From CAYTGR01 sp964437445 (GTDB lineage Bacteria; Chloroflexota; Anaerolineae; B4-G1; SLSP01): 33,519 bases of DNA. Position 1 is the first letter of the stretch. Each line of letters opens with the position of its first letter. The translations under genes were made by a program, and so were the position numbers. Location of the stretch: assembly GCA_964437445.1 (NCBI GenBank), contig CAYTGR010000050.1, positions 1 through 33,519 on the forward strand. The letters run 5' to 3'. Positions 8,208 through 16,977 of this stretch are shown in pieces. The notes under the pieces were generated by a model. It did not search any database. It was not told the DNA's origin and saw only the letters and a program-made list of their open reading frames with translations.

Positions 8208-9080
8208 CTAGCTGCCGTTCTCCACCTTGAGCGGCGCTTCCGGGGGCTCTTGGGCACGCTCACCGAGCAACCGTGATTTCTGGTAGGCGGCCCAGACGGC
8301 CTTGGAGAGCACCGTGCGCATCCCGCCTTTTTCCAGCTGGTAGATGGCCTCGGCGCTGGTGCCACCGGGCGAGGTGACCATATTCCGCAGTTCCGCCAGA
8401 TGCAGGTCGGAGTGCTGCGCGAACTGGGCTGAACCCAGGACGGTTTGGATGACGAGCAGCCGCGCCTCGCGCCGCGAGAAGCCCAGGTGCACGGCTGCAT
8501 CCACCAGCGCTTCCATGAGCAGGAAAACGTAGGTGGGGCCGGTGCCGCTGACCGCCGTAGCCATGTTGAGCGCATCCTCATGCGTGACGTAGAGCTCCAG
8601 CCCCATGGTCTGGAGGATGGCGCGCGCCTGGGTCCGTTGCCGCTCGGTCACGGCCGGGGCGGCGATCCAGACGGTCATCCCCGCGCGGATCTGGGCGGGC
8701 GTGTTGGGCATCGTGCGGATCACGGCCTCGTGGGCCAGCCCGTTGCTGATCGCCGCCAGCGGCATCCCGGCGACAATGGAAAAGACGAGCGCTTCAGGGC
8801 GGAGCTGCCCGTGCAGTTCGGCCATGGCGGCCGGGAGCACCTGCGGTTTAACGGCAAGCACGACCAGGTCGGCCCCGCGCACGGCCTCGCCATTGGCGGC
8901 GGTCACGCGGATGCCGTAGCGCTCTTGCAGGAGCGCGCGCTGCTCGGCCAGCGGTTCCCCCACGATGATCTGGTCCGGCGTTACCTCGCCGGCCTCTAAC
9001 AGCGCCTGAATGATCGCCCGCGCCATTGTCCCGCCGCCGATGAAGGCCAGCGTCAATCCTTGCAGCTCTTCGGTTGGCAT
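8208..9080 (-). CDS. proC: Pyrroline-5-carboxylate reductase
   Basis: This 290-residue enzyme catalyses the last step of proline synthesis, the NAD(P)H reduction of 1-pyrroline-5-carboxylate. The N-terminal Rossmann motif FIGGGTMA lies at 13-20. VVLAVKPQV and IRTMPNTPA are family motifs, and the C-terminal signature region SPGGTSAEAIYQLEKGG is present. A GAGGTAAAGG ribosome binding site directly precedes the ATG. The length is slightly above the usual 270, owing to a charged C-terminal tail. It is divergent from dnaE and shares the 247-base intergenic region. Confidence 0.95.
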   Translation of the reverse strand: MPTEELQGLTLAFIGGGTMARAIIQALLEAGEVTPDQIIVGEPLAEQRALLQERYGIRVTAANGEAVRGADLVVLAVKPQVLPAAMAELHGQLRPEALVFSIVAGMPLAAISNGLAHEAVIRTMPNTPAQIRAGMTVWIAAPAVTERQRTQARAILQTMGLELYVTHEDALNMATAVSGTGPTYVFLLMEALVDAAVHLGFSRREARLLVIQTVLGSAQFAQHSDLHLAELRNMVTSPGGTSAEAIYQLEKGGMRTVLSKAVWAAYQKSRLLGERAQEPPEAPLKVENGS

Positions 9081-9188
9081 CCTTTACCTCGCCTGATAGG
9101 GTGATGCCGGGATTATAACGCTTTTGAGGGGCGAGGCAATTTCCCCCGGCCCTCCCCCCGGAATTCAATGCTCTTTTGTCCCAAAGTA

Positions 9189-9197
9189 TGCTATAAT
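9189..9197 (+). promoter_or_regulatory. Extended -10 promoter for dnaE
   Basis: TGCTATAAT is a consensus extended -10 (TG-n-TATAAT), placed about 130 bases before the dnaE start codon. No convincing -35 hexamer lies 16-18 bases upstream, which is tolerated by extended -10 promoters. The long leader between this site and dnaE has no recognised riboswitch. Confidence 0.6.
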
Positions 9198-9327
9198 CCG
9201 GGCAAGCACCTCACGAAAACCCTGTCTCTGTGCGCCAACCGCCTCTGTTCGGCGAGCGGGTATCGCCGTGCGGGCTGGTCAATCCGGCCCGTCACCAACG
9301 GCCAGGGGAAATGCTGCGGAGGAATGG

Positions 9328-12300
9328 ATGCCGGGATTTGTCCACTTGCATACACACTCGGAATACTCGCTGCTGGATGGGTTGAGCAGCCCCAAGGCGC
9401 TGGCCCAACAGGCCGCCCAGTTGGGAATGCCCGCGCTCGCCCTCACTGACCACGGCGTGATGTACGGGATAGTGGAGTTCTACAAGGCCTGCCGGGAGGC
9501 CGGCATCAAACCGATCATCGGCATTGAAACCTACCTGGCGCCCAAATCCCGCCTGAACCGCACCAAGGAAGACGGCTCGCCCTATCACCTCGTCCTGCTG
9601 GCCCAGAACCAGACCGGCTACCTGAACATTCTCCAACTGGCCAGTATCGCCCAGTTGGAGGGCTTTTACTACAAGCCACGCATTGATAAAGAGGTCCTGG
9701 AGCGGTATAGCGAAGGGATCATTGTCCTGAGTGCCTGCGCCTCCGGCGAGGTGCCGCGTCTGTTGCTCCAGGGCCAGGAAACGGCCGCCCGGCAGGCCAT
9801 CCGCTGGTATCAGGAGCGCTTCCCCGGCCGCTTCTACCTGGAATTGCAAACGCACCGTATCCCTGAACTGGAGCCCGTTTACGCGCAGCTGGTCACCTTG
9901 GGCCGGGAGCTGGCCGTGCCCTTGGTGGCCACCAACGACATCCACTACGCCCGGCGCGAGCAGGCCGACGCCCACGACGTCCTGCTCTGTATCCAGACCG
10001 GCAAAACGGTCAACGAGCCGCAGCGGATGCGGATGAGCGATCCCTCGTACTACATGCGCTCGCCGGCCGAGATGTGGGACCTCTACGGCCATCTCCCCGA
10101 CGCGCTGGAGAACACCCTCAGCATTGCCGACCAGTGCCAGGTGGAGATCAAATTCGCGCCGCCCTATCACCTGCCCAAGTTCCCGGTGCCCGCCGACTGC
10201 GGCGATTCGGAACACTACCTGCGCCACCTCTGCGAGGAAGGTTGCCGGCAGCGTTACGGGGCTCAGGCCGACACCCCCGCCGTCCGCGAACGGCTGGAAT
10301 ACGAGCTGGGTATCATCCACCGCATGGGGTTTGATGATTACTTCCTCATCGTTTGGGATCTGGTCCGCGCCGCGCAGGAGCGCGATATCTGGTGGAATGT
10401 GCGCGGCTCCGGGGCCGGCAGCGTGGTGGCCTACACGCTCGGCATCACCAGCGTGGACCCGCTCAAGAACCGGTTGCTCTTTGAGCGCTTTCTCAACCCC
10501 GGGCGTATCTCCATGCCTGATATTGACCTGGACTTCCCCGATGACCGGCGTGAGGAATTGATCGCCTACACCGTCCAGCGATACGGGCATGAGAACGTCG
10601 CGCAGATCATCACTTTTGGGACCTTAGGCGCGCGCGCCGCCGTCCGCGACGTGGGCCGCGCCATGGACATCCCCTTGAGCGAAGTGGACAAGGTGGCCCG
10701 GCTGATCCCCAACATCCCCGGCAAGCCGGTCAGCATCGCCGAGGCGTTGGAGCAGGTCCCTGAACTCAAAGAGATCTACCAGACCACGCCCTACCTCAAG
10801 AAGCTCATGGACATGGCGGCGCAGGTGGAAGGCGTCGCCCGTCACGCCAGCACCCACGCCGCCGGGGTTGTCATCTCCGACCGGCCATTGACTGATTACC
10901 TGCCGCTCAACCGCCCGACCAGGGGGGAGACCGTGGCGGGCGAGGACGACGAGGGGGGCGCTTCTGCCAGCCTGGGTGCAGTCACGCAGTGGCCGATGGA
11001 AATCCTGGACGAGCTGGGGATGCTCAAGGTGGACTTCCTCGGCCTGCGCACCTTGACCCAGATGCGGCTCACCTGTGATTGGATTGCCCGGCGGCACGGT
11101 CGCCAACTGAATCTGGCTACCATCCCTTATGAACGGACTCCCGATGACCCCAGCGCGGATGCCGACGTCAGGCAGCTCTACGACCTTCTGTCCAGCGGCA
11201 ACACCACCGGCATCTTCCAGGTGGAAGGCGCGGGGATGCGCCGGGTCCTGCAGGAAATGCGCCCGACGCAGTTTCAGCACATCGTCGCCGTCCTGGCGCT
11301 CTACCGTCCCGGTCCTATGGAGCAAATCCCCACTTTCATCAAGCGGATGCACGGAGAAGAGCCGGTAGAGTATAAGCATCCCATCCTGCAAAACATCCTG
11401 GATGATACCTACGCCATTATCGTCTACCAGGAGCAAATCATGCAGATCGCGGTCGCGATGGCCGGCTACGAGCCGGGCGAGGCCGACGGCATCCGCAAGG
11501 CAGTGGCCAAGAAAAAGCGCGAGCTGATGGACAAGCACAAGCGGATGTTTACCGAGGGCGCCGATAAGCGCGGGATCAGCCGCGAGATCGCTGAGGCGGT
11601 CTGGGCCGACATTGAATTTTTCGCCCGCTACGGCTTCAACCGCGCCCACGCCACCGACTACGCGGTCATTACCGGCCAGACGGCCTATCTCAAGGCGCAT
11701 TACCCGGTGGAATTCATGGCCGCGCTGATGACCACTGAGCGTGGCAATACCGAGAAGCTGGGGTTTCTCATCGGTGACGCCCGGCGCAACGGCATTGAGG
11801 TCGTCCGGCCCTGCCTCAACCGCTCGCACCTGGAATGTACTATTGAGGATCAGGACGGGCGCCCTGTGATCCGCATCGGGTTGGGTGCGATCAAGAACGT
11901 CGGCGACGACGCGGTCCGGTTGATCGTGGAGGCGCGGGCGGCCGGGGGGCCCTTCCGGTCGTTGGATGATCTGGCCGAACGGGTAGATCTGCGGCGCATC
12001 AACCGGCGCGTGCTGGAATGTCTGATCCAGGCGGGAGCCTTAGACGAGCTGGCGAATGAGACGGGGCGCGCCGGGCTGCTGGCGACGATGGATCCGCTGT
12101 TCCACATCAGCGCACAGCGGCACAGCGCCCGCGAGATCGGCCAGTTCTCGCTCTTTGACGGCCTGGACGCGGCGACCGATACCCTCCGCCCGCCTGCCCG
12201 CGTTCCGCCCATCCCCAATCGCAAGTTGTTGGAGTGGGAAAAGGAGCTGCTGGGCACCTATCTCTCCGAGCATCCCCTGCTGCGCACCGAGCACGATCTC

Positions 12301-13074
12301 TATAGGCAGGGCCTGGTCACCTGTTCGCTCGCCGACGCGGCGACCGCCGCCCTGGGGCAGCAGGTGACCCTGGTCGGCATGGTTCAGCGCATCCGCCGGG
12401 TGGCGACGAAAAAGGGGGACATGATGGCCTTCGTCACGCTGGAGGGCCCCGGCGGCACCTTAGACCTGGTCGTCTTTCCCAAAACGCTGGAGCGTTTCAA
12501 GCAGCTGCTCGTGCCGGAAAAGATCCTCGTGGCAAGCGGCAAATTGGACGCCCGCCCGGACCGCGAGGATCACCCGTTGATTGTAGATTGGGTGAAGGAG
12601 CCGCACGAACTGTTGGGCGCGGCCGATAGCGCCCCCGTTGCTCCGCCCCCGGCCTTGCGCGAGCGGCCTATCGCTTACGCGACTGCCGACCGCCATCCCC
12701 AGCCTGCCAGGGAGGATTATCCGCCAACGACGGAAGAGGGTATCGGCGGTGAGGAGGTAGATCTGGCAGCGCCGGAGGAGCCGGACGACGAATGGCGCTT
12801 CACGCCCGCACCGGAAGAGCCGCCTGCCCCGGCGTGCCTGTTGCGGATCACGGTGCAGCGCACCAACAACTCCGAAGCCGACTTCGGGCGGATTGCCCAG
12901 GTTCACCAGCTACTCAGTGCGCAGTCAGGGGCGGACCATTTTGTGATCGTGCTGGAGAACGGCGGCGGCTCCCGCGTGGAATTACACTTTCCCAACAACA
13001 CCACCCGTTGGTCACCCGACCTGGGCCGGCAGGTGGAACAGATCCTGGGCGCGGGGTGTCTCAAGGTCAACTGA
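9328..13074 (+). CDS. dnaE: DNA polymerase III alpha subunit
   Basis: This 1248-residue replicative polymerase belongs to the DnaE1 type. An N-terminal PHP domain begins with HLHTHSEYSLLDG. The palm catalytic motif PDIDLDF provides D398 and D400, and the third acidic residue is D569 in LKVDFLGLRTL. The conserved FNRAHATDYAVI segment and a helix-hairpin-helix region follow. A C-terminal OB fold starts with VTLVGMVQRIRRVATKKGDMMAFVTLE-like sequence. A Pro/Glu-rich linker separates this from the terminal domain. I chose ATG 9328 because GGAGG lies five bases upstream and the protein then begins as family members do; the in-frame extension upstream is not family-like. Confidence 0.96.
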   Translation: MPGFVHLHTHSEYSLLDGLSSPKALAQQAAQLGMPALALTDHGVMYGIVEFYKACREAGIKPIIGIETYLAPKSRLNRTKEDGSPYHLVLLAQNQTGYLNILQLASIAQLEGFYYKPRIDKEVLERYSEGIIVLSACASGEVPRLLLQGQETAARQAIRWYQERFPGRFYLELQTHRIPELEPVYAQLVTLGRELAVPLVATNDIHYARREQADAHDVLLCIQTGKTVNEPQRMRMSDPSYYMRSPAEMWDLYGHLPDALENTLSIADQCQVEIKFAPPYHLPKFPVPADCGDSEHYLRHLCEEGCRQRYGAQADTPAVRERLEYELGIIHRMGFDDYFLIVWDLVRAAQERDIWWNVRGSGAGSVVAYTLGITSVDPLKNRLLFERFLNPGRISMPDIDLDFPDDRREELIAYTVQRYGHENVAQIITFGTLGARAAVRDVGRAMDIPLSEVDKVARLIPNIPGKPVSIAEALEQVPELKEIYQTTPYLKKLMDMAAQVEGVARHASTHAAGVVISDRPLTDYLPLNRPTRGETVAGEDDEGGASASLGAVTQWPMEILDELGMLKVDFLGLRTLTQMRLTCDWIARRHGRQLNLATIPYERTPDDPSADADVRQLYDLLSSGNTTGIFQVEGAGMRRVLQEMRPTQFQHIVAVLALYRPGPMEQIPTFIKRMHGEEPVEYKHPILQNILDDTYAIIVYQEQIMQIAVAMAGYEPGEADGIRKAVAKKKRELMDKHKRMFTEGADKRGISREIAEAVWADIEFFARYGFNRAHATDYAVITGQTAYLKAHYPVEFMAALMTTERGNTEKLGFLIGDARRNGIEVVRPCLNRSHLECTIEDQDGRPVIRIGLGAIKNVGDDAVRLIVEARAAGGPFRSLDDLAERVDLRRINRRVLECLIQAGALDELANETGRAGLLATMDPLFHISAQRHSAREIGQFSLFDGLDAATDTLRPPARVPPIPNRKLLEWEKELLGTYLSEHPLLRTEHDLYRQGLVTCSLADAATAALGQQVTLVGMVQRIRRVATKKGDMMAFVTLEGPGGTLDLVVFPKTLERFKQLLVPEKILVASGKLDARPDREDHPLIVDWVKEPHELLGAADSAPVAPPPALRERPIAYATADRHPQPAREDYPPTTEEGIGGEEVDLAAPEEPDDEWRFTPAPEEPPAPACLLRITVQRTNNSEADFGRIAQVHQLLSAQSGADHFVIVLENGGGSRVELHFPNNTTRWSPDLGRQVEQILGAGCLKVN

Positions 13075-13133
13075 GTGCGTCATGAGCGTTCCAGGGTTCA
13101 GCTCAGTGCATTGGCCGTGGGAGGAAAATCAGG

Positions 13134-13189
13134 TTCGTAGTGCTGCGCTTCAGCGCGGCTCAGACGGCGCTAAAGCGCCTTACTACGAA
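13134..13189. repeat. Two-hairpin intergenic element, copy B (best copy)
   Basis: This 56-bp copy has perfect 8-bp terminal inverted repeats, TTCGTAGT and ACTACGAA. Inside are two small palindromes, GCGCTTCAGCGC and GGCGCTAAAGCGCC. It lies between dnaE and the M28 peptidase gene. It could be a REP-like, MITE-like or structured RNA element. Related copies are at 8111, 22371, 22437 and 31005, with weaker ones at 98 and 19495. Confidence 0.7.
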
Positions 13190-13194
13190 CTTTT

Positions 13195-13255
13195 ACAGGA
13201 ACTGCTACCTGCTGCTCTCTGCTCACGACTTAACTGGTTTCTATTTTCAGAGGAG
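13195..13255 (+). repeat. 60-bp dispersed leader element, copy 1
   Basis: From ACAGGAACT to TTTCAGAGGAG this stretch matches, with a few differences and a small insertion, the reverse complement of 33455-33512 directly upstream of treS. Shared blocks include CTGCTCTCTGCTCAC and CTTAACTGGTTTCT. It directly follows two-hairpin copy B. The terminal AGAGGAG resembles a ribosome binding site, but no long gene starts just after it here. Confidence 0.7.
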
Positions 13256-13293
13256 ACCCCCGGTGCTGGCGCACACCATCCAGGAATGAAAAG

Positions 13294-13357
13294 GTGAGCA
13301 GTTCGTAGTGAGCAGTCATTCAGGTTGCTTGCCACTGCTCTCTACAAACTGCTCACT
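13294..13357. repeat. Inverted short-word repeats upstream of the M28 gene
   Basis: GTGAGCAG occurs at 13294 and 13308, and its complement CTGCTCAC at 13350. The same words appear in the 60-bp leader element (CTGCTCTCTGCTCAC), so this may be a rearranged copy of it. A TAGGAGG ribosome binding site for the next gene follows at 13373. Confidence 0.5.
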
Positions 13358-13384
13358 GGTAGCTATTTTTGTTAGGAGGTGCTC

Positions 13385-14566
13385 ATGGCTTCGGATCCGC
13401 TGGCTGCTGATAGCCTGTTGCTGCATGTACGCGCGCTGGCCGAGGAGATCGGCCCGCGTCCGGCCGGGCACACCGCCGAATTGCGCGCCCGCCAATACAT
13501 TCGCGGCGTTCTGGACGAGCTGGGCTACCAGAATGTGGAAACCCTCCCCTTCCCGGCTCCTGATACCTGGGGGTACGCGCTCGGCAATCCGCTGGCCTTG
13601 GGACTGGCGAGCAACCTCTGGCCTCCGCGGCGACGGCTCTTGGGTGGGTTGGCGACGCTCGCCTGCACCTACACTCTCTGGGATTCCATGCGGATCAATA
13701 AACAGCCGCTTGCCGCTCTCGCCCCCCGCCGCCCCAGCGCCGATCTGATCGTGCGCATCCCCCCGGCTGAGAAGCCGCGCCGCACGTTGGTGCTGTTGGC
13801 CCACACCGACAGCAATAAACATCGCCTCTCCTTCCAACCTGCGTTTAAGAAAGCCCTGCCCGGCCTGACCACTTTTGCTTTAGGGGCGCTCCTGGGCAAC
13901 GGACTGGCGCAGGTTGCCGAGGCGTTCGGGGGTGGGAGCAGGTCCCGGCGCTTCCGCACTGCCAGCGCGTTAGCTCTGGTGGTCAGCCTTGCGATCATAT
14001 TGCTGGACGAGCGGGGGGGCTACGTCCCCGGCGCGAACGATAACGCGAGTGCGGTCGCCTGTGTCTTGGGGCTGGCGGCCCACTTGCGGGCGCACCCTTT
14101 GCAGCAGACCGAAGTCTGGCTGGCTTTCACCGGGGCGGAAGAGGTTGGCTGTCTGGGGGCCCACGCTCTGCTGGACACTTACGGCGACGCGCTGCGCGAT
14201 GCCTGGTTCCTGGATTTTGAGATGGTCGGCTCGGCGGAGATTGCTTACGTCACGCGCCACTCCGGCTTTGCGCTCGTCACTGCCTACCGGCCCGATGCAG
14301 AATCGCTGGCCTGGGCCGAGGCGACCGCCCGCCGCTGCCCGGAGCTCGGCGTCAGGGGGCGTGAGCTGATCATCGGCGAAGAGGTCGGCGCGTTGCGCAG
14401 CCGGGGCTTCCGTGGCATTTGTCTTTCCGGCGTCGGGCCTGATGGCTGGTTGGAAAACTGGCACCAATACAGCGACGATGTCGCCCATCTGGTCCCCGCT
14501 GGCCTGGAAAAGGCCGCGCGCTTTGCATGGGAGATGATACTGGGTCTGGATAAGGGCAGCTCCTGA
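13385..14566 (+). CDS. M28-family zinc aminopeptidase-like protein, membrane-associated
   Basis: This 393-residue protein has the M28 two-zinc metallopeptidase ligand set. Visible candidates are H140 (LLAHTDS), D219 (GANDNASA), E252/E253 (TGAEEVG), D277 (FLDFEMVG) and H360 (NWHQYSDD). Hydrophobic segments at about 66-98, 160-178 and 192-208 are inserted between the first and second ligand regions, suggesting membrane association. No cleavable signal peptide is seen. The ATG at 13385 follows TAGGAGG by five bases, while a GTG two codons earlier overlaps that site. Substrate is unknown. It stands alone between repeat-rich spacers. Confidence 0.88.
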   Translation: MASDPLAADSLLLHVRALAEEIGPRPAGHTAELRARQYIRGVLDELGYQNVETLPFPAPDTWGYALGNPLALGLASNLWPPRRRLLGGLATLACTYTLWDSMRINKQPLAALAPRRPSADLIVRIPPAEKPRRTLVLLAHTDSNKHRLSFQPAFKKALPGLTTFALGALLGNGLAQVAEAFGGGSRSRRFRTASALALVVSLAIILLDERGGYVPGANDNASAVACVLGLAAHLRAHPLQQTEVWLAFTGAEEVGCLGAHALLDTYGDALRDAWFLDFEMVGSAEIAYVTRHSGFALVTAYRPDAESLAWAEATARRCPELGVRGRELIIGEEVGALRSRGFRGICLSGVGPDGWLENWHQYSDDVAHLVPAGLEKAARFAWEMILGLDKGSS

Positions 14567-14609
14567 TCACGAACGTTGGGCAACAGACCACAGATCAAAG
14601 CCGGCAATG

Positions 14610-14637
14610 GTGGTCGGTGGTCCGTGGTCTGTGGTCA
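14610..14637. repeat. Heptamer tandem array GTGGTCN x4
   Basis: Four consecutive 7-base units, GTGGTCG, GTGGTCC, GTGGTCT and GTGGTCA, lie in the 115-base spacer before the acetyltransferase gene. The inverse word AGACCACAGA at 14585-14594 allows a hairpin with the last units. Confidence 0.8.
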
Positions 14638-14681
14638 ATCACACGCCGTAGCGCAATCATTAAAAATTACTTGAGGAAACC

Positions 14682-15809
14682 ATGCTCACCATTGAACAAA
14701 TTGATCCTACCAACCGTGCTGACGTCCGTCGTTTCGTGGACCTCCCCTACCGGCTCTACCGGAACCACCCGCAGTGGGTGCCGCCGCTCAAAGGCGACAT
14801 CGCGCTGATGTTGAACCAACAGAAGCACCCCTATTACGAACATTCCACCGCCGATTTTTTCGTCGCCGTGCGCGACGGGCACGTCGTGGGCCGGATTGCC
14901 GCGTTGGAGAATCGTCCTTTTAACGCATACCACGGCGCGCGTGAAGCCGAATTTTATCTCTTTGACTGTGAGAACGACCCTGAAGCCGCCGCCGCGCTCT
15001 TCGCCCGCCTCTTTGAGTGGGCCTCTGCGCGCAGCCTGGAGTACGTGGTCGGCCCGAAGGGGTTTGGCCCGTTAGATGGCTACGGCGTTCTGGTGGAAGG
15101 TTACGAGCATCGCCAGATGATGACGATGATGAATTACAACTACGATTACTACCCGGCGCTGATAGAAGCCCAGGGGTTTAAAAAAGAGGTGGACTTTGTC
15201 TCCTGCTACCTGGAGGCCGCGACGTTCCGGCTGCCGGAGCGGGTGCATCGGATCGCTGACCGGGTGAAACAGCGCGGCACGTTGGGTGTCCGCCGGTTCC
15301 AGAGCAAGCGCGAACTGCGCGCCTGGGCCTGGCGGATCGGCCAGGCGTACAACCAGGCGTTCGTCCACAACTGGGAGTACTACCCCCTGACCGAGCGCGA
15401 AATCAACTTCGTCGTGGACAACATCATCACCGTCGCTGACCACCGGCTCATCAAGGTTATCACCCACGAAGAGAACATCGTCGGCTTCCTGTTCGGCTTT
15501 CCCGACGTCTCGGCGGCCCTGCAACGAGCCCGGGGCCGGTTGACGCCGTGGGCGCTGGCCGACCTGGTGCTGGAAATGCGGCGCACGCCGTGGATCGCGC
15601 TCAATGGCGCGGGCATCCTGCCGGAATTTCACGGCATTGGCGGAAACGCACTGCTGTATGCCGAGATAGAGGATACCGTCCGCGAGTACCGCTTCCGCCA
15701 TGCTGATCTCACCCAGGTGGCAGAGACCGCCGTGCAGATGCGCCACGATTTAATCAACCTGGGGGGCAAACCATACAAGAACCACCGGGTTTACCGGCGG
15801 CATCTATAG
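14682..15809 (+). CDS. GNAT-fold N-acetyltransferase-like protein
   Basis: This 375-residue protein has the organisation of large bacterial acyl-CoA N-acyltransferase-fold proteins. The N-terminal part contains the typical DFFVAVRDGHVVGRIAALEN strand-turn-strand. The later IVGFLFGFPDVSAAL and the G-I-L-P-E-F-H-G-I-G-G-N-A-L-L stretch resemble the acyl-CoA-binding region. The substrate is not recognisable. GAGG precedes the ATG by a suitable distance, and no partner gene overlaps. A 12-bp hairpin follows the stop. An assignment to a specific acetyltransferase would be over-reading. Confidence 0.85.
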   Translation: MLTIEQIDPTNRADVRRFVDLPYRLYRNHPQWVPPLKGDIALMLNQQKHPYYEHSTADFFVAVRDGHVVGRIAALENRPFNAYHGAREAEFYLFDCENDPEAAAALFARLFEWASARSLEYVVGPKGFGPLDGYGVLVEGYEHRQMMTMMNYNYDYYPALIEAQGFKKEVDFVSCYLEAATFRLPERVHRIADRVKQRGTLGVRRFQSKRELRAWAWRIGQAYNQAFVHNWEYYPLTEREINFVVDNIITVADHRLIKVITHEENIVGFLFGFPDVSAALQRARGRLTPWALADLVLEMRRTPWIALNGAGILPEFHGIGGNALLYAEIEDTVREYRFRHADLTQVAETAVQMRHDLINLGGKPYKNHRVYRRHL

Positions 15810-15819
15810 GCGAAGCGTC

Positions 15820-15849
15820 GCGCAGGATGGCCAGCCCGCCATCCTGCGC
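15820..15849 (+). terminator. Hairpin after the acetyltransferase gene
   Basis: A perfect 12-bp stem, GCGCAGGATGGC with GCCATCCTGCGC, closes a six-base loop 10 bases after the stop codon. There is no T tract, so termination is plausible but not certain. Confidence 0.5.
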
Positions 15850-15962
15850 CCTCATGCAAGACCCGCCACCGGCCAGGGCCATTTAGGATTTGGTTTAAAT
15901 CTGCCTTTCGTGGGAGGAAGGGGGGCAGGCCAGAGAAGTTTAAGACAGCCTATGCTGCCCAC

Positions 15963-15990
15963 TTGCGTAAATCGCAGGCCATGTTATAAT
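15963..15990 (+). promoter_or_regulatory. tRNA-Val promoter
   Basis: A TTGCGT -35-like hexamer (15963-15968) is followed after 16 bases by TATAAT (15985-15990), which also has the TG of an extended -10. The mature tRNA starts 10 bases downstream of the -10 box. Confidence 0.7.
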
Positions 15991-15999
15991 CTTTTCCGA

Positions 16000-16073
16000 G
16001 GGCGGTTAGCTCAGATGGCTAGAGCGCCGCGTTGACATCGCGGAGGTCAGAGGTTCAAGTCCTCTATCGCCCA
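16000..16073 (+). tRNA. tRNA-Val (anticodon GAC)
   Basis: A 74-base cloverleaf can be folded by eye. The acceptor stem GGGCGGT pairs with ATCGCCC, including one G-T pair. The D stem is GCTC/GAGC and the anticodon stem is CCGCG/CGCGG with loop TTGACAT, so the anticodon is GAC. The T arm is AGAGG-TTCAAGT-CCTCT. The discriminator is A, and the 3' CCA is not encoded (the genome continues CCT). Confidence 0.95.
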
Positions 16074-16118
16074 CCTCAAGGCTGTTAATGGGCATGACAA
16101 GTGCCGTTTAAAGTGCGC

Positions 16119-16158
16119 ACAAAAGGGGTTACGCGGTTGTAGGCGTAGCCCCTTTTGT
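16119..16158 (+). terminator. Strong intrinsic terminator after tRNA-Val
   Basis: ACAAAAGGGGTTACGC pairs with GCGTAGCCCCTTTTGT through 16 base pairs including one wobble, around an eight-base loop. The stem is A-rich on one side and T-rich on the other, so it could act in both directions. It lies 45 bases after the tRNA. Confidence 0.8.
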
Positions 16159-16336
16159 ATCTTCGGAGTGACCTCGCCTATTGTCAATCTGGAAAGGATT
16201 TCCCCCTGTTGTGACGCCGGCACTGCTTACCGTCAGCGCCGGTGTCTCCGGCGACCGGCAATTGACTGGAGCCTGTTCGTCCCTATAATAACAGTAAACG
16301 GTTCACTCCCAGCGTTAAAGTCAGGCGGGGAGACAG

Positions 16337-16447
16337 ATGGAGATCGCTTACGATGAAACAGTGGCAATCAACCGCAGCGCTCAGCTAAAAGTGTTTGCTG
16401 ATTTTGAACAGGCAATTGCCTGGCTTGTGATGCGTAAAATGTCGTAG
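16337..16447 (+). CDS. Possible 36-residue ORF or gene remnant
   Basis: GGGGAG lies five bases before an ATG that opens a 36-codon frame ending in TAG. The C-terminal half (LKVFADFEQAIAWL) looks like the tail of STAS/SEC14-type small proteins. A stop codon lies shortly upstream in frame, so this could be a remnant of a larger gene or a real mini-protein. The rest of the 16159-16489 spacer shows nothing I can name. Confidence 0.3.
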   Translation: MEIAYDETVAINRSAQLKVFADFEQAIAWLVMRKMS

Positions 16448-16489
16448 CGGTATTCTTCATACTCGCTCCCCGGAAAGGAAATGATCTCT

Positions 16490-16804
16490 ATGGCTGAAAA
16501 TAATTCCGAACGAGAAGATGCCATCCATCAGATTTCCGTGTTGGCGCAGGCTTTATATGACGCACTTGAAAGTCAAAACAGCGAACAAATCATGGCTGCT
16601 CAACAAAACCTGAGTGCGGCCGCGGAAGTGCTGTGGGCAAATGTGCAAAGTAGAACAGACGTCACCCCTAGAGAAAAAGGGGTTCTGCGCTTATTGGCTG
16701 ACGACGCTATCAAAGAGTTGCCTGAAAAGATCAAGGATCCGGCCAATTACGCCCGGATTCAGCGGGATTTGCGCCTGTTGAAATCATCCCTGGTGTTACT
16801 TTGA
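16490..16804 (+). CDS. Hypothetical protein, 104 residues, helical
   Basis: I do not recognise this protein. It is acidic and predicted mainly helical (AEVLWANVQSRTDV, LRLLADDAIKELPEK), with no Cys, signal peptide or membrane segment. I chose the ATG at 16490 because AAGGAA ends nine bases upstream; an ATG three codons earlier sits almost on that site. Codon use looks less GC-biased than the housekeeping genes around it. It lies in a small cluster of short unassigned genes downstream of tRNA-Val, which hints at accessory DNA but does not prove it. Confidence 0.65.
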   Translation: MAENNSEREDAIHQISVLAQALYDALESQNSEQIMAAQQNLSAAAEVLWANVQSRTDVTPREKGVLRLLADDAIKELPEKIKDPANYARIQRDLRLLKSSLVLL

Positions 16805-16977
16805 CCTTCCTTCAACACAGAACGCCGTTCATGACGAACTTGGCCGGGCGCTGGCAATGTATCCTGACGAGGCGTTGTCAGGGGCGTTGGTGAGCATTGA
16901 GCCAGATGGGCACCGGATCAGAAGACTTCCGAAGAAGTGACCGGACGAAGGCGACGGATCTTTGACTGGATTTCAAC

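Noticed and set aside
13082..13297. A 71-codon plus-strand frame after dnaE
   Set aside because: It is made almost wholly of the two-hairpin element and the 60-bp leader repeat, so it is a chance frame.
16168..16356. A 62-codon plus-strand frame after the tRNA terminator
   Set aside because: It has no ribosome binding site, and a better small frame with one (16337-16447) overlaps it.
16000..16480. tRNA-Val as an integration site for a mobile element
   Set aside because: I saw no repeat of the tRNA 3' end downstream and no integrase, so there is no evidence beyond the small unassigned genes.
16857..16940. A 27-codon frame (MYPDEALSG...) with coding-like composition between two small genes
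   Set aside because: It has no ribosome binding site and is very short. It may be the tail of a decayed gene, but I cannot support a call.
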